From positions 1 through 58,225 of the IMG/VR virus record IMGVR_UViG_3300022074_000042: a DNA stretch of 58,225 nucleotides; one strand, written 5' to 3'. Positions within the stretch are counted from its first letter, which is position 1. Every line of letters starts with the position of its first letter. The DNA is from a virus. The notes under the pieces were generated by a model. It saw nothing but the letters and a program-made list of their open reading frames with translations. It was not told the DNA's origin and searched no databases. This document shows, in pieces, positions 7,883 through 17,084 of the stretch. A program made the translations under genes and the position numbers.

Positions 7883-8862
7883 AGGAAGAGTTTTACATCT
7901 CTCTTGTAGGTGAAGCTTTTGATGGTTATACCAAAGCCTCATTTGAAGAGAAAGCTGTATACATAAAGCATGTAAGCATAAGAGATCAAAGATATCTCCA
8001 TAATTATTATGAAAAATACAGAGAAATTGCTCTCTGTAAAGGATTACCATCAGAGGAATATCAATTACAATATGTTAGAGATGAAGGCATTTGGAACGAT
8101 TCTGATGAATTAGCTATAGAAAACTTAAAATTTGAGATTAAAAATCTCAAACAAACAGCTAGAGCTGTATTCCTACAATCTCAAAAAGAAGACTTTTTAA
8201 ACCAAGTAGGAGAAAAGTCTAAGGAGCTAATCGCTCTGCAAGAGAAAAGGAAAGAAATTGTAGGCCAAACAGCAGAGACTTATGCTGAAATTAGAAGCGG
8301 TGATGAAATATTAAGATTTTTATTGTTTAAAAATAAAGAATTAACAGATCATTTATATTCTGAAGAAGAGTTTGGCGAGTTAGAGTCTTGGCAAATTTTA
8401 AAATTGAGCGAAATCCACAGAGAGGTTCAAAAAAGATTAACTGACTCTACGATACAAAAAGCGGTTTTAAGGCCATTTTTTAGCATGTATCTTTCTTTGT
8501 GCGAAGATGTCAATGGTTTCTATGGTAAGCCGATAACCGAGTTAACTATATATCAATTAAGAGTGGTTCTTTTTGGAAGGATGTTCCATAACATATTCCA
8601 ATATACTGAAAACATCCCAGATCATATTAAGGATGACCCTGAAAAACTGCTGTCTTATTCAGAGTCTCAAAGAAATGGTGACAAGAATTCTGGTGGTATA
8701 AAAGACGATGCAGATGCCTCTGCTGTTTTTGGAGCGACAAGAGAAGATATGCAGAATCTAAAAGCTCAAAAGGGAAATGTCTCCTTATCTGAAGAGGCAA
8801 AAAAGGCTGGTGGCAAGTTAGATATGAAACAAATGATGCGATTAGCTGGGCATGATGTGTAA
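7879..8862 (+). CDS. Tail assembly chaperone-like protein (second of a tandem pair, TTG start)
   Basis: 327 residues, helical and charged, paralogous to the preceding protein in its first 250 residues, with an extra Gly/Lys/Asp-rich C terminus (about 255-327). The start is TTG at 7879, overlapping the preceding TGA (TTGA), with AAAGG seven bases upstream; no ATG is nearby. The overlap is in the -1 frame, the same relation as lambda G and GT, but I found no clear slippery heptamer, so coupled re-initiation is more likely than frameshifting. Placed directly before the tape measure gene. Confidence 0.55.
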   Translation: MKEEFYISLVGEAFDGYTKASFEEKAVYIKHVSIRDQRYLHNYYEKYREIALCKGLPSEEYQLQYVRDEGIWNDSDELAIENLKFEIKNLKQTARAVFLQSQKEDFLNQVGEKSKELIALQEKRKEIVGQTAETYAEIRSGDEILRFLLFKNKELTDHLYSEEEFGELESWQILKLSEIHREVQKRLTDSTIQKAVLRPFFSMYLSLCEDVNGFYGKPITELTIYQLRVVLFGRMFHNIFQYTENIPDHIKDDPEKLLSYSESQRNGDKNSGGIKDDADASAVFGATREDMQNLKAQKGNVSLSEEAKKAGGKLDMKQMMRLAGHDV

Positions 8863-8866
8863 ATAT

Positions 8867-8876
8867 TTGTGTAATT
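8867..8876 (+). promoter_or_regulatory. TGTGTAAT box before the tape measure gene
   Basis: TTGTGTAATT lies 28 bases before the ATG at 8896 in a 33-base gap, with an AAAGG ribosome site between. It is a weaker and more distant member of the AGTGTAA set (first base T). Confidence 0.35.
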
Positions 8877-8895
8877 AAAGTAAAGGTTCACGGAT

Positions 8896-11800
8896 ATGCC
8901 ATTACAATTACCAGCAGAATTTATAGGATTAGAGAAAAGCGCTGAAATTGCCGCTAAAAGAGCTGGCAGAAAATTACAGATAAATTTAGGCGCAAACGCG
9001 AAGAGCGTTGAGGGGCTTTCGCAACCTTTAGGAAGGATTACTGGTAAGGCAGACCAGTTTACCAAGTCTATGGAGGCAGCTAATGCCCGTGTGTTGGCAT
9101 TTGGAGCTTCAGTGGGTGTGCTTTCGGCAGTTCAAAGAGGTTTCGCGGATTTAGTAAGAACAACTATCGAAGTAGAAAAATCTCTTGCTAGTATTAATTC
9201 CATTCTGGGAACCACTAACAAAGAATTAAATAACTTTAAGGGGACTATTTTTGATGTAGCTCGAAATACAGAGCAATCATTTGAAACAGTGGCGAACGCT
9301 GCTTTAGAATTAAGCCGACAAGGTTTAAAAGCAGAAGAAGTTACAAAAAGATTAAATGACTCTTTAGTTTTAAGTCGTTTGTCTGGGTTGGGCGCTGCTG
9401 AAGCGGTCGCTGGTTTAACATCAGCTATTAACTCTTTCAATTCTACTGGGATTACTAGTGCAGAAGTTCTTAATAAATTATCTGCTGCCGCTGTTTCGGC
9501 TGCTGTTTCAGAAAAAGATCTGATCGAAGGTATTAAGCGATCTGGTTCTGTTGCTATTCAGGCTGGTGTATCTTTTGATGAGTTGGTCGGTGTTATTACA
9601 GCCGTCCAAGAAAGAACCGCCCGAGGAGGAGCTGTTATAGGTAACTCCTTTAAAACAATTTTTACTCGTATTCAAAGTCTCGACAAGCTTGAGACGATGC
9701 AAAATCTTGGCGTTGAAGTTACTGATGCATCAGGACAAGTTTTAAGTGCGACCAAATTAATTCAAAATTTAGGAAAGACTTTAGAGACTTTACCTGACGC
9801 TAAAAGGTTGCAGATTGCAGAGAATCTAGTAGGTAAATTCCAGATCGCTCCTTTCTTAGCTATTCTTGAAGATTATAATAGAGAAACTTCTACAGCTATT
9901 AAGGTAACTGAAATTGCTGGTAAAGCCACCAATGAAGCTTACAGTCGTAATATAGCTTTAAATCAAACTTTATCTGCCGTCCTTAATGAGACTACTATTA
10001 ATTTAAAAGAGTTAGCTAACACTTTAGGAGAAATTGGTGTCACAGATAATTTAAAAAGTATTCTAGACTTTTTTAGTAATATTTTTGGTAAAGTGAATGA
10101 ACTGCTTGGGGACGGAGAAGAGACAGGATCTGATTTCGCCAAAGGAATAGTAAAAGGTATAGGAGGTGTCATTGCTGGACCTGGGTTAGCTATCTTTGGA
10201 GCTATCATTCTAAAGCTTACTGCGGATTTAGCGAAGTTCGGTATTGGTTCTTTAAAAACTTTCTTTGGTCTTAATACAGCAGCAAAACAGCAAGCTACTC
10301 TACAAGGACAAATAGCATCCACTCTTTTAAGCAATAAAGGCGTACAAGATGCAATACTAAAAATAGAGAACTCACAAGTAAGTGCTGAACAAAAAAAAGC
10401 ACAACAGACAAAATTTTTTACGACTGCTCTTAATGAGCAACTCGGTATCATGCAAAAAATGCAAGGTATAGCGACTAGAGTAGCTCCTGGAGTTATGCGT
10501 GGGACTAGAGGAGGTCGAGGAGCTGGAGGTTACATACCTAACTTTAATGCAATTGTCGGTTATGGATCAGAACAATCTGATATAAATCGCGGTGTAGGTG
10601 GAGCGCCTAAATCCGCTAAACCTGTTACTATACCAAACTTTAATTTTGGCGGCGGTCAAAAGGGAACGATGGTGGCAAACAACAGCGAGTATATGGTTCC
10701 TAATTTTGCTGGAACTGGAGGATCTGCTATATTTAACCAAGATATGGTTGCTTCAATGGGTCTTCCTGCTGGAGCGAGAAAGATAGGGGCTGCTGGAGGA
10801 TACATACCTAACTTTGCTAAAGTAGTAAAAACTGATGCTGCTGGTATGATTGTGCCGCAAAGACGGCCTGGGCAGACAAGGGGTCAGGGAACTTTTGGAA
10901 AAGGAAAAAATGCTGTCACTTATAATTTTCCAATTTTTGGTATTGATGCAGCAGGAGAAAAAGCCCGAGAAGAAAAAGATCTAAAAAGAGTAGTCGGAAA
11001 ATTTGCTATAGGTTTAGCGAATAGAGAAGCCTTGTCGATGACTGGAGGTAGACCGAAAGCAGAAAAAAAACAGACACTTTCAAACCAAGGATCGATAGGT
11101 AGTTTATCTGGGGCTATTTTTGATACAGCATTAAGTGGTATAATAAAAAGTAAAGATTTTGATTTTGGTGAAACAGCTACGTTTGATTATGTAGGTGCAT
11201 CTGCGATTAATAGTATCGGAGATATATCTCCAGCTTTAAAGAAAACTAATATTAAATTTTTAGATGCGAAAATAGGAGATAACTCTGGCACTAGAAATAG
11301 CATGGCTAAGAAAATATTTAGTTATTTTGGTGCTTCTGCTACTGGTAAATCAATTAGTGGAAAAGGGATAAAAGAGTTGCAGAACGCTAGCGGAGGCAAA
11401 GGACAAAAAGAAATTTTGGGTAAGCTAAATATGGGGAGATTAAAAGCAGCTTCTGGTTACATTCCAAATTTTGCTTCACCTCTCGAAGACGCTATAGGAA
11501 GAGAAAAAGCCGCAGGTCTTCCAATCAATCAAATAAGAATAAATCAAGATCCAACATTAAGAAATTCTGGAAACCCAATGGGTCTTGCTGTAACTAATAC
11601 TCGCGATGAGCCTACTGGAGCTATACCAAACTTCGCTAGAAGATCTACAGAATTAGGTTTTGGTAAAAATCCGACATCTAAAATTAGAAGACAAGGTAGT
11701 TTCGGTGCTTTTGATAAATCAACAATTCAAGCTCAAAAGGATTATACAAAATCTCTTAAAGATTCTACTAATCAAAGTAATCAAAATGTAAAAGGTCAAA

Positions 11801-14800
11801 GGGATATGTTAGGTGGAATCTTCGCCGCCCAAATAGCTATGTCTGCTTTGACAGGAGCGACTTCAGGAGCAACAGAAGGGTTTAGCCTTTTCGCGAATAG
11901 ATTAACTAAAGGTTTATCTGGAGTCACAACAGCAGCTTTTGCAGGTAGTGCTTTAAAAAGCTTTGGAGATTCTATGACAAACGCTCAAGGAAAAGTAAGT
12001 GGATTCGGAAAAGCGCTTGGTGTGGCAGGTATAGTTGGAGCTGCGCTTGGAGCTACTGTATCGATGTTAGATGCTTTTAAGAAAATGGGCGAAGATTCCT
12101 CTGGAATTACAAAAGCTAATAATTTAGCACTGGCAAAAATGGCAGACGCTGCGAATAATGCAGCTATTTCTTTAAATACTTTGACAGAGGTTCAAAAAGT
12201 CGAAATAAATGAGGCGCTGCGTGAAGCATTCGGAGGAGATACTGGCACTCTTGGTTCAGTTGGGGTCGCAGCAGCAGGAATGTTCAGTTTTGGAGCTAAA
12301 GAGTTTGGTCACGGAGATTTATTTACTCAAGCAGAAATAGAAAACCAAGCTGCTGGTACAGTTCAAGTAACTCAAACTGAACAAGCAACAATAGCAAAAA
12401 ACGCAGCACAAGCTGTCGCTGCTATGATTCAAAACGACGGAATAAGTATAGAAGATGCTATTGCAAGAGTCGCCTCAATTGTGAGAGAAGAAGCTGGTAG
12501 AAGTCTTACCGAAGGAAAAGCTGATGAAGATTTTACAGGTAAAGAAGGCGGTTCTGGTCTTGAGGAAGGAGCATTAATCGCTAACCAGAAAGAAGTTGCT
12601 GCTATCAATGATAGATTATTAGGTGTTTTCGAAAAACAAAATAAAGAAAAAAAAGAAGCTATAGAAGCAGAATTAAAAGCAAAACAAGCAGCCGATGAGA
12701 AGTTAAAAGCGCAACGATTTGCTGATAGGATAGCTTCTAGTGCTGCGAAAGAAAGAATTAGAATGGCCGTTGAGCTTGCTAAACTTAACGAATCGGCTTT
12801 AGATAAAGCTAAAAACGATTTGGCTTTCAAAAAAGCTTCCGAAGGTTTAAGTGATTCAGAGATAGCAAGAGAACAAGCTAAAATTAAAGTATTGGAAGCT
12901 CAAAATGAATCAAGACAAAATACTTTAAGTAATGTGACGAAATTAGTTGATCTTACTGGTGAGCTTACAACTAGGACTGACTCCGTGGTAAATTTAGAAA
13001 AATTAATAGAACGATCTTCTAGAGATGGAGTAATAAGTGAAGGAGAAAGACAAAGTATACTCAAAGCTACCAATAAAGTATTAGAGGAAAACACTTCAGA
13101 AAATAATGATCAATTAATTAAAATTAGAAATAATATAGGATTAAGCGAAAAACAATTAAACATACAATTAAAAAGATTAGAAAACGAGAAAAAAATTACT
13201 GCCGAACTATTGAGACAAGAAGAAATAGAATTTGGTGAATCTTCTGACTTAGATTTAATAGAAACAAAGAAATCTAATGAAGTTTTAGATCCTTTATTAA
13301 GGAAACAAGCTCGAATCCAAAATAGAATAACAAATAGAGGTTTAGGTTTACAAACTGGATTCTCGCAAGAGCAAATAGCTCTACAAAATGCTAATGATAA
13401 TATAGAATTAGCTGGCGTTACAAATCAAATAGCACAGCGCAAGCTGTTCGAATCGGCTCGCGATGAAGCGGCTACTCAATTTGGTTCCTTATTCGAAAGA
13501 CAGGGATTAGCTGATGGGCGAAAAGGAAGCACTGAAGCTAGGCGTTTTTTCGATGATAACAATATAAACACTGTAAAGAAACTATTAGAATTTTTTGATT
13601 CTAAAGACCTTGACGAATTCAAAGGTATAAACAAAAAGTTTTTTGCTAGCCTAGAAGAAGGAGGAAGAGCGGATGTAATTGAAAAATTAAAAATAGATCT
13701 ACAACAAAACCAGCAAGCCACAACTGAAAATGCAAAGGCTGCGTTAGCTTCAGCTAACGCAACAAGAGCAAACACAGATGCTGTTAAAGGTTTACCTGAC
13801 ACTCGATTCTTACTACAAGATCGAGCTAAAGCTTTAAGAGATTCTAGAGTAGGTAACTTATTAGAATCGCAGTTGTCTACTGATGCAGCTACTAGGTTTA
13901 AAGGAGGATTAGCAGACAGGAACTATAAAGAAAGATCTAAGCTTATGAAAGATGGGGATGTCGAGGGTTTACGACTTCTTAATGAAGAAGAGGAATTTTC
14001 AGGTCAGATAATAGACGCATCAGCTCAATTTGCCCAAAACATAGGGCAAGCGATGACAGACGCTATCGCTAAAGGAGAAAGTTTGGGTGGTTTATTGAGA
14101 AGTGCTGCTGCGGATTTCTTCGATACTTTATCTCAAGCCTTAATGCAAAAGGCTGTAAATAGTATGATCGGAGAAGGAGCGGGATCAGGAGGAGGATTTT
14201 TGGGTAGCATATTGGGTTTTGGTGGTTTTGAATTCAAAAATTCTGGAGGTAAAGTTAATGGAGGATCTGGAGTTAGAGATGATGTTCCAGCTCTTTTGAC
14301 TGGTGGAGAGTTTGTCATGAAAAAAGGAGCTGTTCAAAAATATGGAGCAGGTTTCATGTCGGCTCTTAACGAAGGGCAAATACCCATGATGAATCGAGGG
14401 GGTTTGTTTACCCCAGGAACTTATGGTCAAGGAGAAATGAAGGGTAAGAAAAATCTTTTAGATTTTGCGACTCAATCTTTCACAACTGGAGCTTTTGATT
14501 CTGTTTCTGGTGGGGCTGGATTCGCATCTGTTGCGCTAGAGCCTCAAAGCGCAGCCCTTACGATGTTTGGACGTAGGAACAGCCCACAGTTTGCACAAGA
14601 GCAAGCAAGCAAAAGGTCAGCATTTGGATTATATGTTCAACAGGTAAACAAAGAAAAGCAAATGCGAGAGCAAGAGAAGCAAGCTAACAAAGCTTTGCTA
14701 GGTTCTATAGCATCCTTCGCTATATCCTTTGGTTTGAATGAAATGTTTAGTGGTGGTAAAACAGCAGACTTATCTAATATAGGGGGCGGTTCACCAAATT

Positions 14801-15312
14801 TAGGATCACATGGTAGGAGCGCTACAGATCGACCTGTTGGAATGCAACCTTATACTTTGAACAATGCTCTCCCTAATCCCAATCTTAATTTAGCATCTAA
14901 TCCAGATGGCACATTCACTATGTTACCCCAACTTAGAAGAGCTACAGGAGGATCTATACCTTATGCAGCGGGAGTAGATACTGTTCCTGCCATGTTATCA
15001 GGAGGAGAGTTTGTTATGAACGCAGCAGCGACCCAAAAGATAGGTAAGGGTGCATTATCCTCTATGAATTCTGGTGGTGGTGCTGAAAATGGAGGAGCTG
15101 TCATAAACAAGCTCGATGAATTAATTTCTGTTTCTGATAACCAAGGAGAAACTGTAATTAACATCACTGTAAATTCAGATGGAACATCTAGTGAAAATGG
15201 AAACGCAGATGAAGAAAATACAAATCTTGCAGGAAGAATAAGAGATGTTGTCAAACAAGTTATTGATGATGAAAAGAGACTAGGAGGATCTTTAAGACAA
15301 GCTAAAGCATAA
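8896..15312 (+). CDS. Tail tape measure protein
   Basis: 2138 residues, the longest gene. The tape sets tail length and is ejected with the DNA. Residues about 60-345 carry the classic tape-measure core: Ala/Ser-rich helices with ARVLAFGASVG, ELSRQGL and a run with RTARGGAVIGNSFKTIFTRI. Hydrophobic segments near 415-450 and 1040-1055 could cross membranes. Residues about 544-915 hold six (Y)IPNF repeats and, near 735-830, a globular insert with acidic/Lys motifs resembling a PD-(D/E)XK nuclease core. A long charged coiled coil (about 1220-1460) follows. The C-terminal third holds two copies of a VPALL-GGEFVM block, each ahead of QK-G, typical of tape-measure ends. If one residue spans about 1.5 angstrom, the tail would be near 300 nm. 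Confidence 0.95.
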   Translation: MPLQLPAEFIGLEKSAEIAAKRAGRKLQINLGANAKSVEGLSQPLGRITGKADQFTKSMEAANARVLAFGASVGVLSAVQRGFADLVRTTIEVEKSLASINSILGTTNKELNNFKGTIFDVARNTEQSFETVANAALELSRQGLKAEEVTKRLNDSLVLSRLSGLGAAEAVAGLTSAINSFNSTGITSAEVLNKLSAAAVSAAVSEKDLIEGIKRSGSVAIQAGVSFDELVGVITAVQERTARGGAVIGNSFKTIFTRIQSLDKLETMQNLGVEVTDASGQVLSATKLIQNLGKTLETLPDAKRLQIAENLVGKFQIAPFLAILEDYNRETSTAIKVTEIAGKATNEAYSRNIALNQTLSAVLNETTINLKELANTLGEIGVTDNLKSILDFFSNIFGKVNELLGDGEETGSDFAKGIVKGIGGVIAGPGLAIFGAIILKLTADLAKFGIGSLKTFFGLNTAAKQQATLQGQIASTLLSNKGVQDAILKIENSQVSAEQKKAQQTKFFTTALNEQLGIMQKMQGIATRVAPGVMRGTRGGRGAGGYIPNFNAIVGYGSEQSDINRGVGGAPKSAKPVTIPNFNFGGGQKGTMVANNSEYMVPNFAGTGGSAIFNQDMVASMGLPAGARKIGAAGGYIPNFAKVVKTDAAGMIVPQRRPGQTRGQGTFGKGKNAVTYNFPIFGIDAAGEKAREEKDLKRVVGKFAIGLANREALSMTGGRPKAEKKQTLSNQGSIGSLSGAIFDTALSGIIKSKDFDFGETATFDYVGASAINSIGDISPALKKTNIKFLDAKIGDNSGTRNSMAKKIFSYFGASATGKSISGKGIKELQNASGGKGQKEILGKLNMGRLKAASGYIPNFASPLEDAIGREKAAGLPINQIRINQDPTLRNSGNPMGLAVTNTRDEPTGAIPNFARRSTELGFGKNPTSKIRRQGSFGAFDKSTIQAQKDYTKSLKDSTNQSNQNVKGQRDMLGGIFAAQIAMSALTGATSGATEGFSLFANRLTKGLSGVTTAAFAGSALKSFGDSMTNAQGKVSGFGKALGVAGIVGAALGATVSMLDAFKKMGEDSSGITKANNLALAKMADAANNAAISLNTLTEVQKVEINEALREAFGGDTGTLGSVGVAAAGMFSFGAKEFGHGDLFTQAEIENQAAGTVQVTQTEQATIAKNAAQAVAAMIQNDGISIEDAIARVASIVREEAGRSLTEGKADEDFTGKEGGSGLEEGALIANQKEVAAINDRLLGVFEKQNKEKKEAIEAELKAKQAADEKLKAQRFADRIASSAAKERIRMAVELAKLNESALDKAKNDLAFKKASEGLSDSEIAREQAKIKVLEAQNESRQNTLSNVTKLVDLTGELTTRTDSVVNLEKLIERSSRDGVISEGERQSILKATNKVLEENTSENNDQLIKIRNNIGLSEKQLNIQLKRLENEKKITAELLRQEEIEFGESSDLDLIETKKSNEVLDPLLRKQARIQNRITNRGLGLQTGFSQEQIALQNANDNIELAGVTNQIAQRKLFESARDEAATQFGSLFERQGLADGRKGSTEARRFFDDNNINTVKKLLEFFDSKDLDEFKGINKKFFASLEEGGRADVIEKLKIDLQQNQQATTENAKAALASANATRANTDAVKGLPDTRFLLQDRAKALRDSRVGNLLESQLSTDAATRFKGGLADRNYKERSKLMKDGDVEGLRLLNEEEEFSGQIIDASAQFAQNIGQAMTDAIAKGESLGGLLRSAAADFFDTLSQALMQKAVNSMIGEGAGSGGGFLGSILGFGGFEFKNSGGKVNGGSGVRDDVPALLTGGEFVMKKGAVQKYGAGFMSALNEGQIPMMNRGGLFTPGTYGQGEMKGKKNLLDFATQSFTTGAFDSVSGGAGFASVALEPQSAALTMFGRRNSPQFAQEQASKRSAFGLYVQQVNKEKQMREQEKQANKALLGSIASFAISFGLNEMFSGGKTADLSNIGGGSPNLGSHGRSATDRPVGMQPYTLNNALPNPNLNLASNPDGTFTMLPQLRRATGGSIPYAAGVDTVPAMLSGGEFVMNAAATQKIGKGALSSMNSGGGAENGGAVINKLDELISVSDNQGETVINITVNSDGTSSENGNADEENTNLAGRIRDVVKQVIDDEKRLGGSLRQAKA
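10525..11642 (+). repeat. Six IPNF-type repeats in the tape measure
   Basis: Short repeats around GGYIPNF or VPNF occur at about 10525, 10632, 10693, 10794, 11452 and 11622, most with a preceding Gly/Ala/Ser and a following Asn or Ala. Spacing is irregular (about 60 to 660 bases). They act like linkers between small domains and are distinct from the two VPALL blocks further on. Confidence 0.8.
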
Positions 15313-16130
15313 TGTATGACACAACTTTAAATTACGACTGCCACTTCTTTATATCAGGAGTGGATGGAAGTCCATCACCGAGAGAGCTTTCGGGCATAGA
15401 AAGTCTTGATATAGGGTATTCGAATAGCAGTAACGTTTTAGCTCCTTTAGGATCAATCCGTGGTTTAACAACAGTAGGCGGCGCTACAAATCAAACGGTT
15501 TCTTTTTCTAGAAATCTGATTTATGAAGACCCTATTTTAGATTTTACAGGCGCATCTGAAGTTATGAAAGGAAGTTTTAATTATAATAATAATGCTTCTT
15601 ATGGGTTTACTGATGGATATTTATCTTCTTATTCCGTCAATTGTGCTGTCGGAGCTATTCCTAAAGTTAACACATCATTTACTGTTTATGATGAAATGAA
15701 AAGTGGTGTAAACGCTAGTGGGACAATAATTGGTTTTGAAACTCCTATTTACATACCAAGCCAAGGATCTATAACTGCAACCTGTGATAATAGCACAAGT
15801 AATAGAGTTATTGGTTTTGATTATTCTTTAACTGTAAATAAAAAACCTTATTATAGTATTGGTTCTGAAACTCCAACAGAGGTTAAACATATAAATCCAA
15901 TTCAATATTCTGCTTCAGTTCAAATGGAAGTAGACGATATATTTTTACAAAGCGGTTTTGATTTTTTAAATACAAGAGAAAATAAAAGTGTTTCTTTTTC
16001 TATTAAGGGTAAAAATGGTAACACTTTACAAAATCTAACAATACCTAATGCATCTCTTGTTTCTGAACAATTGACATCTAGCTCTGATGGGGCAGTTCGT
16101 TTAACACTTAACTATATAGGAAGCCAATGA
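15312..16130 (+). CDS. Tail protein, tube-like family (paralogue 2)
   Basis: 272 residues, all beta in character and rich in Asn/Ser/Thr. It shares the SSYSVNCAVGAIPKVNTSF block (about 106-124) with the proteins at 3734 and 17085 and has a further beta domain with VQMEVDDIF near 197-206. Position directly after the tape measure suggests a distal tail or baseplate-hub subunit of tube fold. Its ATG overlaps the tape measure stop (TAATG). Confidence 0.6.
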   Translation: MYDTTLNYDCHFFISGVDGSPSPRELSGIESLDIGYSNSSNVLAPLGSIRGLTTVGGATNQTVSFSRNLIYEDPILDFTGASEVMKGSFNYNNNASYGFTDGYLSSYSVNCAVGAIPKVNTSFTVYDEMKSGVNASGTIIGFETPIYIPSQGSITATCDNSTSNRVIGFDYSLTVNKKPYYSIGSETPTEVKHINPIQYSASVQMEVDDIFLQSGFDFLNTRENKSVSFSIKGKNGNTLQNLTIPNASLVSEQLTSSSDGAVRLTLNYIGSQ

Positions 16131-17083
16131 GCGAAAGTTTATTTTATAATAGAGACAACAATATCTCTGGAATTAGCGTTCCTTCTACTATTCGCTTGTT
16201 AAATCTTACTCCTGTTTATGGATCGCAAGTTAACTTCGAAGCTACTAATCATAGTTATAATACTGATGATTTTTATTACAATTTAGTTCCTTATTCAGTA
16301 AATAGTTTAACTGCTCAATTTAATGTAAGGTATGATGTAAATGAAACTAATGCTCAAAGATTAGCTGTATTTTTTGAAAATCAATCGGGTGTAGAAGATA
16401 TTCCTTTCACTCCTGATTCTTCAAATATATATAAAACAGTAACAGGTTTTTGTAATAATTATGCTATTAATTTTGTTAATAATCAACACTATGAAGTAGC
16501 ATCGACTATAAGCGTAGATCATGCTCCTACTTTATTAAAGTGGTCAGGTATGGGCTGCTTTGCTAACTTGGATTTTAATGGTTGGACACCTAGTTCGACT
16601 TATAAAGAATATAACGTTATATATTCGGGAATAAATCAAAATAAATTAGATAATTTTTACTATTGCACTGGAGATCATACTTCCACTGAAGCCAATAGTC
16701 CTACAGGAACAAATTCAATGTGGAGTCAAAAATTCTTTTTTGAACCAGACATCGGGACACAAAATAATGTAGTTATAAAAGCAGATGTTCTTGAGTATAA
16801 AAATTCATTTAAACAAAGGATAAAAACAAATGACAACATCTCTACTTTTGATATCAGTTATACTTTTAGTAATATTTCTGATTCCCAAACCAAAAGCATG
16901 ATTCACTTTTTAGAAAACAAAGGTGGTTACAGAAGATTTGAACACCAAATACCTTCTGTTTACAACAGACCAAAAGTTTACTATTGTCCGAAATGGACGC
17001 ACACTTGGAACTATGTCAATTCTAATACATTGACCGTGGATTTTGTAGAAGACCCTTTGGGTGTAATTCCAACAGGAACATAA
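16127..17083 (+). CDS. Lambda gpM-like minor tail protein, possibly duplicated
   Basis: 318 residues, beta-rich. Two halves have the outline of the phage minor tail protein family (lambda gpM). Each has a strand ending before a helix with AQRLAVFFENQSG or TKSMIHFLENKGG, then an aromatic strand set with Tyr/Cys-Pro (for example KVYYCPKW) and a closing strand with LTVDFVEDPLG. This suggests an internal duplication of about 150 residues. In lambda the protein sits at the tail tip near the tape measure, which fits the position here between the two tube-like proteins. Coupled by ATGA to the previous gene. Confidence 0.55.
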   Translation: MSESLFYNRDNNISGISVPSTIRLLNLTPVYGSQVNFEATNHSYNTDDFYYNLVPYSVNSLTAQFNVRYDVNETNAQRLAVFFENQSGVEDIPFTPDSSNIYKTVTGFCNNYAINFVNNQHYEVASTISVDHAPTLLKWSGMGCFANLDFNGWTPSSTYKEYNVIYSGINQNKLDNFYYCTGDHTSTEANSPTGTNSMWSQKFFFEPDIGTQNNVVIKADVLEYKNSFKQRIKTNDNISTFDISYTFSNISDSQTKSMIHFLENKGGYRRFEHQIPSVYNRPKVYYCPKWTHTWNYVNSNTLTVDFVEDPLGVIPTGT

Positions 17084-17084
17084 A

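Noticed and set aside
7860-7885. Possible -1 frameshift site between the two tail chaperone genes
   Set aside because: The A-run is not aligned as a slippery heptamer in the reading frame; a TTG start with a ribosome site explains the second gene.
9963-10451. Leftward open frame of 162 codons in the tape measure gene
   Set aside because: Shadow of the Ala/Lys-rich coding strand; Cys/Ser/Pro-rich with no recognisable fold.
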